Shown in pieces: positions 1 to 6,738 of a stretch of 11,533 nt of DNA. How positions within the stretch are numbered: position 1 is the stretch's first letter; the number at the start of each line of letters is the position of its first letter. Where the stretch lies: contig CADCPL010000059.1 of the NCBI GenBank assembly GCA_902803305.1, forward strand, positions 1-11,533, written 5' to 3'. The stretch comes from an uncultured Lachnospiraceae bacterium (GTDB lineage: Bacteria > Bacillota > Clostridia > Lachnospirales > Lachnospiraceae). Under the pieces are notes generated by a model that worked only from the letters and a program-made list of their open reading frames with translations, did no database searches and was not told the origin of the DNA. A program made the translations under genes and the position numbers.

Positions 1-299
1 CCGTCTTCCTTGGTTATAACGGATGAATCGCTCATCTCACTGCCTGTTGCGGCGAGCGTCAGTATTACTCCGACCGGCAGACATCCCTGCGCTTTTCTCT
101 TGTAGTCGTAAAAATCCCACACATCCCCTTCGTTGGCAACGCCGTAGCCTATCGCTTTGGCCGAATCTATGGCGCTTCCGCCGCCGTAATGTATCAGTAT
201 CTTTGTACCGCCGAATTCCTTTATAAGACCTGCAACCTGATCCTCGGCACCTCTTCCGAAGACCACCTTGGTGGGTGTGAAATAGTTAAAATCAAACAT
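1..299 (-). CDS. Iron-containing alcohol dehydrogenase, N-terminal fragment with probable internal deletion
   Basis: This gene starts at an ATG (297-299, complement) with AGGAG 7-8 nt upstream and leaves the window at its left edge; about 99 residues are visible. The N-terminus (MFDFNYFTPTKVVFGRG) and the later LAATGSEMS motif are typical of the YqhD/BdhA-like group, NAD(P)H-dependent cytoplasmic enzymes that interconvert aldehydes and alcohols. The order is wrong, however. KILIHYGGGS, which normally opens the first half of the Rossmann-like domain, runs directly into AIDSAKAIGYG, which normally follows a second GGGS about 55 residues later. The segment between the two GGGS motifs is missing and the frame is kept. 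Half of the nucleotide-binding fold should therefore be absent, so the product is probably inactive unless this is an assembly collapse. The metal-binding C-terminal domain lies outside the window. Confidence 0.85.
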   Translation of the reverse strand, partial: MFDFNYFTPTKVVFGRGAEDQVAGLIKEFGGTKILIHYGGGSAIDSAKAIGYGVANEGDVWDFYDYKRKAQGCLPVGVILTLAATGSEMSDSSVITKED

Positions 300-372
300 C
301 GTAAGACTCCTTTCATGATCGTTTGGATTTTCCATATGAAAGATAATATATGAAAACCGTTCTTATGTGCTA

Positions 373-378
373 ATTATA
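373..378 (-). promoter_or_regulatory. Possible -10 box for the alcohol dehydrogenase gene
   Basis: The complement reads TATAAT, about 75 nt upstream of the dehydrogenase start codon and outside any gene. No good -35 hexamer lies 16-18 nt further upstream (the best is ATGTGA), so the call rests on the -10 box and its position. The same 195-bp gap must also hold the plus-strand promoter of the thioredoxin-like gene. For that promoter only weak AT-rich candidates (444-467) are visible. Confidence 0.3.
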
Positions 379-493
379 TTCTGTCATTTGCCATATCACA
401 TTTTGATTGCAGTAAGCCACAGAATTTCTGCTAACCGGTGCAATATTATGATAAAATGTTGTAGAATGAAAACTCGGGAGGTAGCATGCGACT

Positions 494-1240
494 ATGTGGA
501 ATAAGCTTAAGACTGTGATCATTACCGTCCTGTCAACCCTTGGGGTGCTTTTTATCATATGTCTCATCATATTTTTTAACATACCTGATGATGAAGACGA
601 TGTTGTCGGGACCGAGATTCAGGAAGTTCAGGAGACCGACGAAGATCAGGAGGCTCAGGAAGTACAGGAGACGGAGGAGACCTGGGCGGCTGATGAAGAT
701 CAGGATGTGCAGGAGACTCAGGAAACAGCACAGCTGCAGGAGGATGAGGAAGAAGCATCTGCAGAGGACCAAAATGCCGGTACTGCTGTCAGCATTCCCG
801 ATTCACAGATTGCCGGCAAACAACTGAAATTCAAGACAAAGACTCTCGATAAGAAGTCGGTGGATCAGAGCGTTTTCTCGGATTATGATATCACGGTGGT
901 TCACGTATGGGGCACGTTTTGCGGGCCGTGCATCGCGGAAATGGGCGACTACGCGAGGTTTTATGAGTCGAAACCGGATAATGTCAACCTCGTCGGTATA
1001 GTCTGTGATGTTTATGACGGAATAGACACTAATGCGGATGAAGCAAATGAGATATTGGATGAAGCAGGGGCAAAGTTCATGAACCTTCGTACAAGTGACA
1101 GTATTTACGACATTACGGATGATATAGAATTGATCCCGTCTTCGTTTTTTGTTGACAGAGACGGACATATCATCGGAGAGATGCTCATAGGAGCTCACTT
1201 TGATGCCACAATGTCCAAATTGGAAGAATATTTGAAATAA
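494..1240 (+). CDS. Membrane-anchored TlpA/ResA-type thioredoxin-like protein
   Basis: This is a 248-residue thiol-disulfide oxidoreductase-like protein probably held on the outer face of the membrane. Residues 7-28 form one hydrophobic segment (VIITVLSTLGVLFIICLIIF) without a proper lipobox, so it is read as a signal anchor. Residues 32-95 are a Glu/Gln/Asp-rich spacer with repeated VQET units. Residues 105-248 are the thioredoxin fold: VVHVWGTFCGPC places the active-site CGPC at 143-146, and IPSSFFVD supplies the expected cis-Pro at 215. An extra Cys is at 171. GGGAGG lies 12 nt before the start. The next gene begins 11 bp after the stop, so the two form an operon, and the neighbour is a Cys-rich exported protease. 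A role in reducing or oxidising exported thiols, perhaps those of that protease, is an inference. The family assignment is secure; the substrate is unknown. Confidence 0.9.
   Translation: MWNKLKTVIITVLSTLGVLFIICLIIFFNIPDDEDDVVGTEIQEVQETDEDQEAQEVQETEETWAADEDQDVQETQETAQLQEDEEEASAEDQNAGTAVSIPDSQIAGKQLKFKTKTLDKKSVDQSVFSDYDITVVHVWGTFCGPCIAEMGDYARFYESKPDNVNLVGIVCDVYDGIDTNADEANEILDEAGAKFMNLRTSDSIYDITDDIELIPSSFFVDRDGHIIGEMLIGAHFDATMSKLEEYLK
621..717 (+). repeat. Degenerate 16-bp direct repeats coding the acidic VQET linker
   Basis: Three near-identical 16-mers, AGGAAGTTCAGGAGAC (621), AGGAAGTACAGGAGAC (657) and AGGATGTGCAGGAGAC (702), sit 36 and 45 bp apart, all in the same reading frame. They encode QEVQET or QDVQET units in the linker between the membrane segment and the thioredoxin domain. 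Both spacings are multiples of three, so copy-number changes would only lengthen or shorten the spacer. Confidence 0.7.
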
Positions 1241-1251
1241 AAGGGAATGGT

Positions 1252-2892
1252 ATGAAAAAGAGATTATTTGGCATTCTGCTCTCAGGTGTCCTGGCGATCC
1301 TGGTGCTGAGCGGATGCGATGATACGTGGCCGGATGAACTTGATGATATAGAAATAGAGGAAGATTCGGAAAACGAGATCGGGGAAGAATCTGAAGAAAG
1401 ACCCGAAGATAATTCCGAAAACAGTGCATCGGGACAAAAACGAAAAAATGAAAATGAGACCGCTGATATCGAACCGGTGGAGATCGGAAGCGATGCAAAG
1501 TCCGCAACGGTCATGATCTATATGAACGGATCCGACCTTGAGACAAAGGCCGGAGAAGCCACCACCGATCTGTCCGAGATGATCGATTCGGGCATTGGTG
1601 AGAACGTAAATGTCATCGTCCAGACAATGGGAACAAAAAGATGGCAGGATTACGGCATTTCTTCAAAGACATCCCAGATATACAGAGTATATAAAGGCAA
1701 GCTGGAGCTTGTTAAAGATAACCTCGGTCAGCTTGACTGTACCGAGTCCGAGACACTGTCCGATTTTATAGATTTTGGTAAGAAAAACTACCCGGCCGAC
1801 AGATATATTCTGATCTTCTGGGATCATGGCGGCGGTCCGGTATACGGATTCGGATACGATGAATGGCAGTCGGATACGGAATCTCTTACGCTTGATGAGA
1901 TACAGGAAGCCCTTCGCAAGAATTCGGACATCGGATTTGATATCATCGGAATGGATTGCTGTATAATGGCTAATCTTGAGACGTGCTATGTACTGGCGCC
2001 TTTCTGCAAGTATGCCGTATTGTCGGAGGATTTTGAGTCGGGTCTCGGATGGTATTATACAGACTGGATGAAGCTGCTCGAAGAAAATCCCGGGATATCC
2101 ACGCCGCTGCTCGGTAAAAAGATAATTGACGGAATGGTAGCAGCGAACGAAAACGATGATGAGGACGGCGGTTCATCGACGATGATACTTGTGAATGAGA
2201 GGGCTGTTCCGGATCTTGTGAAGAAATGGACGGAGTATGCGTATAAGAACTCGGATAAGCTTCTGGGATCGAACTACAGTAAGATGCACAAGGCCATCGG
2301 AAGAGGGTTCATGGAGGGTTTCTTTGATTCATGGGAAGATGACGAGAGCCCGGTCACGATGGATAATTATTATGTAAGTGACATGATGTCCATTGTCGAG
2401 AGCGTGGGGCAGGAAGATGAGGCCACGGATAACCTCAGGTCGTCTCTTAAAGCCTGTGTTGCGTATTTCGGACATACTTCGGATAAAAATGAGCTTACCG
2501 GGCTGGCTGTCTCGCTCCCGTACGGCGACAGAAGCTTTTATGATCAGCTGGTCAGCGTATATTCGAAATGCGGATTTGATAAAAAGTATATCGACTGGCT
2601 CGAAAGATTTGTCAGTGCCAGAGGATCAAATGATTACTGCGACTACAGTGGATTTGAGGATTCATGGTGCGGATGGGGAACATACGAGCAGGGATGGGGA
2701 TCCTGCGATACCGGCGAAGATTCGGAAGACTGGGAATACGATTATGAGGAAAAGATCTGGTATCTTTATGAAGACGGTAATGTCTATCTTTATGACGATG
2801 AATCGGATATTTTGTTCTTCTATGATGAGTATGAAGATATGCTGTATTACTACGATGAAGACGACGATGACTGGTACATTGCCGAGGAGTAA
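1252..2892 (+). CDS. Clostripain-family (peptidase C11) lipoprotein
   Basis: This is a 546-residue exported cysteine peptidase. Residues 1-22 are a lipoprotein signal (MKKRLFGILLSG...LVLSGC) with the lipidated Cys at 22, followed by an acidic linker to about 80. The C11 catalytic core spans about 84-455: the His motif WDHGGG puts the catalytic His at 192, and GMDCCIMANLE matches the family's DxC(L/I)M motif, making Cys237 the likely nucleophile (Cys236 is adjacent). SEDFESGLGWYY at 258-269 is also family-typical. C11 enzymes usually cut after Arg or Lys and are often self-processed. Besides Cys22 there are ten further cysteines. Residues 463-546 form an aromatic and acidic tail with 10-residue repeats that is not part of the standard domain. 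AAGGGA precedes the ATG by about 6 nt. The gene is probably co-transcribed with the upstream thioredoxin-like gene. Substrate specificity cannot be read from the sequence. Confidence 0.9.
   Translation: MKKRLFGILLSGVLAILVLSGCDDTWPDELDDIEIEEDSENEIGEESEERPEDNSENSASGQKRKNENETADIEPVEIGSDAKSATVMIYMNGSDLETKAGEATTDLSEMIDSGIGENVNVIVQTMGTKRWQDYGISSKTSQIYRVYKGKLELVKDNLGQLDCTESETLSDFIDFGKKNYPADRYILIFWDHGGGPVYGFGYDEWQSDTESLTLDEIQEALRKNSDIGFDIIGMDCCIMANLETCYVLAPFCKYAVLSEDFESGLGWYYTDWMKLLEENPGISTPLLGKKIIDGMVAANENDDEDGGSSTMILVNERAVPDLVKKWTEYAYKNSDKLLGSNYSKMHKAIGRGFMEGFFDSWEDDESPVTMDNYYVSDMMSIVESVGQEDEATDNLRSSLKACVAYFGHTSDKNELTGLAVSLPYGDRSFYDQLVSVYSKCGFDKKYIDWLERFVSARGSNDYCDYSGFEDSWCGWGTYEQGWGSCDTGEDSEDWEYDYEEKIWYLYEDGNVYLYDDESDILFFYDEYEDMLYYYDEDDDDWYIAEE
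2752..2871 (+). repeat. Four 10-residue Tyr/acidic repeats at the protease C-terminus
   Basis: Residues 501-540 of the C11 protein split into four tandem decapeptides: KIWYLYEDGN, VYLYDDESDI, LFFYDEYEDM and LYYYDEDDDD. A partial WYIAEE follows. Each begins with two or three hydrophobic or aromatic residues, has Tyr at position 4, and continues with an Asp/Glu-rich stretch. The pattern suggests a beta-repeat or a Ca-binding or surface-binding tail, but no known repeat family is assigned. Confidence 0.6.
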
Positions 2893-2900
2893 AAAAGTTG

Positions 2901-2929
2901 TTGACTTTTTCTGAAATAAGGAGCATAAT
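2901..2929 (+). promoter_or_regulatory. Near-consensus vegetative promoter for the small lipoprotein gene
   Basis: TTGACT (2901-2906) and CATAAT (2924-2929) are separated by exactly 17 bp, each matching the housekeeping consensus at 5 of 6 positions. Transcription would start near 2936 and give a leader of about 50 nt ending in GGAGGAG (2974-2980), 6 nt before the ATG at 2987. Promoter and ribosome binding site are both strong, which suggests high expression. Confidence 0.75.
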
Positions 2930-2986
2930 GCCTAAGGTTTTGACCCAAAATATTTAAAATCTCGATCAAACGAGGAGGAGAACATT

Positions 2987-3565
2987 ATGAAAAAGAACAT
3001 TATTGCAATGCTTTTAACAGCAGCACTTTCCGCAGCACTTCTTACGGCATGCGGAGACGATAAGGCGGCAGAGGCAGCTCCTGCACCTGCAGCAGAAGAG
3101 ACTGATGCGGTTGAAGAGGTAGCTGAAGAAGTAGCCGAAGCTACAGATGATGCAGAATCTGACGGATCATTCACACTTCTTGATGTAGACGAGAACATGG
3201 TTGATGTCGGTGCATACGGAACAAGCGATGATGGTACCGAGCTTGTATTCACGATGTTTACAGGCCCCGACGGAAACAAGTACGTATCACTCTTTGCATT
3301 TGATAACGGCAGCGACAGTGGTGATGTTATCTGCGGACAGTATGAGGCTTCAACCGAGAAGGATGACGAGGGTGACGAGTGGACACTCTTTGATGTTGAG
3401 GATGTTTACACAGGAAATCACTTCAACCTCGGTGTTTGCGAGAGACCTTCAACAGAAGAGGTATTCTTCTTTGATGAGGACGGCAACACAGTTCAGGGTA
3501 AGTTCCTTACATCAGCTGAAACGATCAACTATATGGGATCAGCAGCAGCTCTCATTGAGAAATAA
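2987..3565 (+). CDS. Small secreted lipoprotein of unknown function
   Basis: This encodes a 192-residue protein whose family I do not recognise. Residues 1-22 are a clear lipoprotein signal (MKKNIIAMLLTAALSAALLTAC; lipobox LLTAC, Cys22). Residues 23-60 are a low-complexity Ala/Glu/Pro linker, a common spacer for surface lipoproteins. Residues 61-192 form an acidic globular part with alternating beta-like stretches (ELVFTMFTGPDGNKYVSLFAF, EWTLFDVEDVYTGNHF, VFFFDEDG) and two Cys, in VICG and GVCER. The gene has its own strong promoter, an ideal GGAGGAG site and a strong terminator, so it is an independent and probably abundant transcript. Its codon choice (many GCA, ACA, CTT and AAC) looks more uniform than that of its neighbours, consistent with high expression. 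It follows another lipoprotein gene, but nothing shows a shared function. Confidence 0.88.
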   Translation: MKKNIIAMLLTAALSAALLTACGDDKAAEAAPAPAAEETDAVEEVAEEVAEATDDAESDGSFTLLDVDENMVDVGAYGTSDDGTELVFTMFTGPDGNKYVSLFAFDNGSDSGDVICGQYEASTEKDDEGDEWTLFDVEDVYTGNHFNLGVCERPSTEEVFFFDEDGNTVQGKFLTSAETINYMGSAAALIEK

Positions 3566-3588
3566 GAAGCATCCGTATTCGGAACAGA

Positions 3589-3622
3589 AAAAAACAGCGT
3601 TGCGATCGCAGCGCTGTTTTTT
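3589..3622 (+). terminator. Strong Rho-independent terminator after the small lipoprotein gene
   Basis: AAAAAACAGCG (3589-3599) pairs perfectly with CGCTGTTTTTT (3612-3622). The inner TGCGATCGCA palindrome extends the stem, leaving a GATC tetraloop. The stem ends in a six-T run. It lies 23 bp after the stop codon and insulates the GGDEF gene downstream. Confidence 0.9.
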
Positions 3623-3629
3623 GTATAAG
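3600..3629 (+). promoter_or_regulatory. Possible promoter of the GGDEF-WYL operon, inside the terminator
   Basis: TTGCGA (3600-3605) and TATAAG (3624-3629) are 18 bp apart. The -35 lies in the loop side of the preceding terminator hairpin and the -10 just after its T-run. The match is moderate and the resulting leader would be only about 15 nt, so this is tentative. It is the only candidate in the 84-bp gap. Confidence 0.3.
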
Positions 3630-3649
3630 GGATTGAAAAAAAGAGAAAA

Positions 3650-5692
3650 ATGCTGAATAATAAGGTCATGTACTATTCGATCATAAGCATAATGGCATTG
3701 ATCCTTAACCTGATAATCAATCATAAGGATCTAAGGAACGTCAAAATACGGCCCGCGGATCGCACGACAAAGCAGGCAAATATACGCTACTCATATTTTC
3801 TTATAGCAGCGAACGGGTACTTTGCCGCTGACATTGCGTGGGGCCTGTTATACGCATATCGTGATAGAGACGGAGTATTCCCGTTCCTGTATTCGGATTG
3901 TATCTTTTACTTTCTGTTCATGTTCCTTACGATGCTGACGTGGATGCGTTATGTGGTCGCTTATCTGAACAAGAAGGGGCGCAGGAGTAAAGCACTTCTC
4001 TACGGCGTGTGGACAATGTTCACGCTTGGTCTTGTTTACCTTATGATCAACAGATTTTACCCGTTTATCTTTTCGTTTAACGAAAATCATGACTATGTTC
4101 CCGAAACCGGAAGACATATTGCTTTCGTTCTGCAGATCGCACTTTATCTCGTGACTACGGTATACATGCTTTTTATTGCCGGCAGATCGTCCGGCGAGGA
4201 GAAGATCCGTTACAACGCAGTCGGACTGACATGTCTTGTAATGGATCTGTTCCTTATATTGCAGATAACTGATCCCGGCTATCCGTTTTATGCGATGGGA
4301 CTCATGATCGGCATATGCGTGATCCATTCATTCGTTGAGGCAGGAGAAAAGAAGGAAAAGGAAGTTTATGACCATATAGCGACAGGTCTGGCGGAAGATT
4401 ATGAGGCTATGTACTACATTGACATAGAAACGGGAGAATACAAGGAATTCTCCACAAGCCTTGAATATGAATCATTGAATGTTCCTTTTGCAGGCCTGGA
4501 TTTTTATGCGGAGACTCGGGAGAATATTGAACGATATATACATCCTGACGACAGGGAATTTGCCAAGAGTCTGTACAGTAAAGAAGCGATGCTGAAGAAT
4601 CTGACAGGCAGAAACTCATATTCGTATAAATACCGTGTGATGGTAGACGGTCATCCCAGGTATTTTCGATTTACGGTAAGGCGTGCCAATGACGACAGAC
4701 ATTTTGTTCTGTATGAAAAGGATATAGATGACGAGATCACGGCCGAGACGATGCGTCTGGAAGATCAGAAAAAGCATATCACATACAGCCGGATCGCCGA
4801 AAGCCTTGCATCCAACTATGACGTGATATATTACGTGAGTATAGAGGACAGCAGTTATGTCTGTTATGAAACCAATAATATATTCGGTCAGCTTGAGATG
4901 CAGATGTCCGGAGATGATTTCTTTGCCGAGTCTCAGAGGAGGATCCCCGAGATGATCCATAAAAGCGATCGCGAGCTTGTGACGGAATTTATTGACAGGG
5001 ATCATTTGATCAGCGCTCTTAAAGCTCACAAAAGAAACAGTATCGATTATAGGATCATGATCGAAAACAGAGGTCGGTATGCCAGGATGACCGTTCGCAA
5101 GACAAGCGACGGCACCCATTTTATAATCGGTGTAGAGAACATCGATGCCGAGGTAAGAAGAGAAAAACAGCAGCTCAAAGCCCTTAATACGGAGAAGGAA
5201 CTGGCAAGACGTGATGAACTGACCGGTATTAAAAACAAGACTGCATATAAAGAACTGGAAACATCGGTTCAGTCCAATATCGATAACGGTGTGGATTACC
5301 TTCCGTTTGCTATCGTAGTATGCGACGCCAATGATCTGAAAAGGATCAATGATTCGGAAGGTCATGTGGCAGGAGATGAATATATCAAAGAATCCGCGAA
5401 ACTTCTGTGTGATCTTTTTGCCCACAGCCCGGTGTTCAGAGTAGGCGGAGACGAATTCGTGGTATTCCTTCGCGGAGGCGACTACTCGAAAAGAGAGGAA
5501 CTGATGAAGAGACTGCGTGATCAGGTGCTTGAGAATCAACACTCGGGATCGGGACCGATACTGGCATCCGGAATGGCTGAATATAACCGGGAAACCGATG
5601 AAATGGTATCGGAGGTCTTTGACCGGGCCGACAAGGAAATGTATAAAGATAAGCAGTGCCTCAAGGATGGAAACGATCATTCATATCGGTAG
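3650..5692 (+). CDS. Multi-span membrane diguanylate cyclase with two PAS-like domains and GGDEF
   Basis: This 680-residue signalling protein should make cyclic di-GMP from two GTP. Residues 1-230 hold about seven membrane segments (near 7-24, 48-70, 82-104, 118-137, 157-177, 190-207 and 211-228). Two related soluble repeats follow, about 239-362 and 379-503. Both start with a (I)A..L..(D/N)Y...YY(I/V) pattern and end with a charged beta strand before an (N/D)ID element, which looks like a duplicated PAS-type sensor. The GGDEF domain covers about 518-670: RDELTGIKN, metal-binding DANDLKRIND at 559-568, and intact RVGGDEF with GGDEF at 599-603. The inhibitory RxxD site is absent; the expected position reads FAHS. 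The ATG at 3650 lies after a purine-rich AAGAGA stretch; Met7 (3668) is an alternative start. The next gene follows after 11 bp. The signal sensed is unknown. Confidence 0.9.
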   Translation: MLNNKVMYYSIISIMALILNLIINHKDLRNVKIRPADRTTKQANIRYSYFLIAANGYFAADIAWGLLYAYRDRDGVFPFLYSDCIFYFLFMFLTMLTWMRYVVAYLNKKGRRSKALLYGVWTMFTLGLVYLMINRFYPFIFSFNENHDYVPETGRHIAFVLQIALYLVTTVYMLFIAGRSSGEEKIRYNAVGLTCLVMDLFLILQITDPGYPFYAMGLMIGICVIHSFVEAGEKKEKEVYDHIATGLAEDYEAMYYIDIETGEYKEFSTSLEYESLNVPFAGLDFYAETRENIERYIHPDDREFAKSLYSKEAMLKNLTGRNSYSYKYRVMVDGHPRYFRFTVRRANDDRHFVLYEKDIDDEITAETMRLEDQKKHITYSRIAESLASNYDVIYYVSIEDSSYVCYETNNIFGQLEMQMSGDDFFAESQRRIPEMIHKSDRELVTEFIDRDHLISALKAHKRNSIDYRIMIENRGRYARMTVRKTSDGTHFIIGVENIDAEVRREKQQLKALNTEKELARRDELTGIKNKTAYKELETSVQSNIDNGVDYLPFAIVVCDANDLKRINDSEGHVAGDEYIKESAKLLCDLFAHSPVFRVGGDEFVVFLRGGDYSKREELMKRLRDQVLENQHSGSGPILASGMAEYNRETDEMVSEVFDRADKEMYKDKQCLKDGNDHSYR

Positions 5693-5703
5693 GGGGATAT
5701 ACT

Positions 5704-6696
5704 GTGCCAAAGGGAACAAATCAGAAACTTAAGCTGTATTACCTGAGCCGGATCATGCTCGAGAAGACTGATGATGAGCATATGATCACCATGCCGGAGA
5801 TATTGGAGTCCCTGAAGGCTTATGATGTGACCGCCGACAGGAAGAGTATTTATGATGATCTTGAAGCGCTGCGTGTTCTCGGTATAGACGTTGTCGGCGA
5901 GAAAGCGGGAAGAAATTACTACTATCATGTCGGCGGGAAAAAGTTCGAGATAGCTGAGCTTAAGCTTCTTGTCGATGCGATACAGTCGTCTAAGTTCATT
6001 ACGGAGAAAAAGTCGGATGAGCTGATCAGGAAGCTCACGAGCATGGCGAGCAAGTACGAGGCCTCGCAGATGAAGAGGCAGGTTGTTGTACATGACAGGG
6101 TTAAAACGATGAACGAGAGTATCTACTACGTTGTCGATGACGTTCATCGCGCCATAGCCGATAATCGCCGTATAAGTTTTGAATATATGAAGTGGAACAC
6201 GGATAAGATGCTCGTTCCGCGCAGACAGGAGCCTTACGTTGTCAGTCCCTGGGCGCTTACATGGGATGACGAGAATTATTATCTTATAGCATATGACGAG
6301 GATGCCGACAGCATCAAACATTTTCGCGTTGATAAGCTAAAGAGCATAAAAGTTCTTGATGAGAAGCGTGCAGGTAAAGAAAAGTTCAGACAGTTCAATC
6401 TTGCCAAGTATTCCAAGATGAGTTTCGGAATGTACGGAGGAGAGCAGGTAAAAGTCAGGATCGCCTTTGAGGATAAGCTCGTGGGTGTGTTTATAGACAG
6501 ATTCGGCGGGGATATAACGATCCGGCCGTCAGGAAAGAAAGGATGGTCCGAAACAAGCGTTGATGTGGCTGTCAGCGATCAGTTCCTGGGCTGGATATTT
6601 GCTCTCGGCCCGGGAGTGAAGCTTCTCGGACCGGCAGACGTTGTAGAAAGCTTCAGGAAAGAGCTGAAGGAAATGTCCGGCTTATATGATGAATGA
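5704..6696 (+). CDS. WYL-domain transcriptional regulator (HTH-WYL-WCX)
   Basis: This is a 330-residue DNA-binding regulator of the YafY/PafBC-like family. Residues about 8-75 are an N-terminal winged helix (ITMPEILESL...VTADRKSIYDDLEAL). The WYL domain lies at about 139-217, with WALTWDDENYYLIAY supplying the WYL-like YYL at 192-194 and FRVDKLKSI closing the domain. Residues 248-325 match the C-terminal WCX extension. A GTG start at 5704 is chosen because AGGGGG (5691-5696) sits 7 nt before it and PKGTNQKLKLYYL is the usual N-terminus. An upstream in-frame ATG (5656) would lie inside the GGDEF gene. WYL domains are ligand-binding modules, shown in some relatives to bind nucleic acid or nucleotides. 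Eleven bp after the cyclase, it is probably co-transcribed with it. Whether its ligand is connected to cyclic di-GMP is unknown. Confidence 0.92.
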   Translation: MPKGTNQKLKLYYLSRIMLEKTDDEHMITMPEILESLKAYDVTADRKSIYDDLEALRVLGIDVVGEKAGRNYYYHVGGKKFEIAELKLLVDAIQSSKFITEKKSDELIRKLTSMASKYEASQMKRQVVVHDRVKTMNESIYYVVDDVHRAIADNRRISFEYMKWNTDKMLVPRRQEPYVVSPWALTWDDENYYLIAYDEDADSIKHFRVDKLKSIKVLDEKRAGKEKFRQFNLAKYSKMSFGMYGGEQVKVRIAFEDKLVGVFIDRFGGDITIRPSGKKGWSETSVDVAVSDQFLGWIFALGPGVKLLGPADVVESFRKELKEMSGLYDE

Positions 6697-6723
6697 AAAA
6701 AGCGGGTATCTGCCGATACCCGC
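6696..6723 (-). terminator. Intrinsic terminator of the small minus-strand gene
   Basis: A perfect 9-bp stem (6702-6710 with 6715-6723; GCGGGTATC / GATACCCGC) with a four-base loop is followed, on the minus strand only, by six T residues (6701-6696). The plus-strand side has CCTTCGC and no T-run, so orientation is clear. It lies 15 nt beyond the stop codon of the 22-codon ORF and immediately abuts the WYL gene stop. It may also weakly stop plus-strand readthrough. Confidence 0.8.
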
Positions 6724-6738
6724 CCTTCGCATTACTTA

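Noticed and set aside
618..745. Short repeats resembling a small CRISPR-like array
   Set aside because: The repeats are in-frame parts of a coding linker. The spacers are not unique and there are no cas genes.
803..1507. Minus-strand open frame of 234 codons
   Set aside because: It is antisense to the thioredoxin-like and protease genes, spans their junction and has no domain signal.
4616..5680. Long minus-strand open frame (354 codons)
   Set aside because: It lies entirely opposite the GGDEF gene, whose protein has clear motifs. The antisense product has no recognisable domain and no ribosome site.
5656..5703. Earlier ATG for the WYL regulator
   Set aside because: It is inside the GGDEF coding region and lacks a ribosome site. 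The GTG at 5704 has AGGGGG at proper spacing.
6702..6723. Hairpin as the terminator of the WYL gene on the plus strand
   Set aside because: The plus strand has no T-run after the stem, while the minus strand has six T, so the hairpin mainly serves the minus strand.
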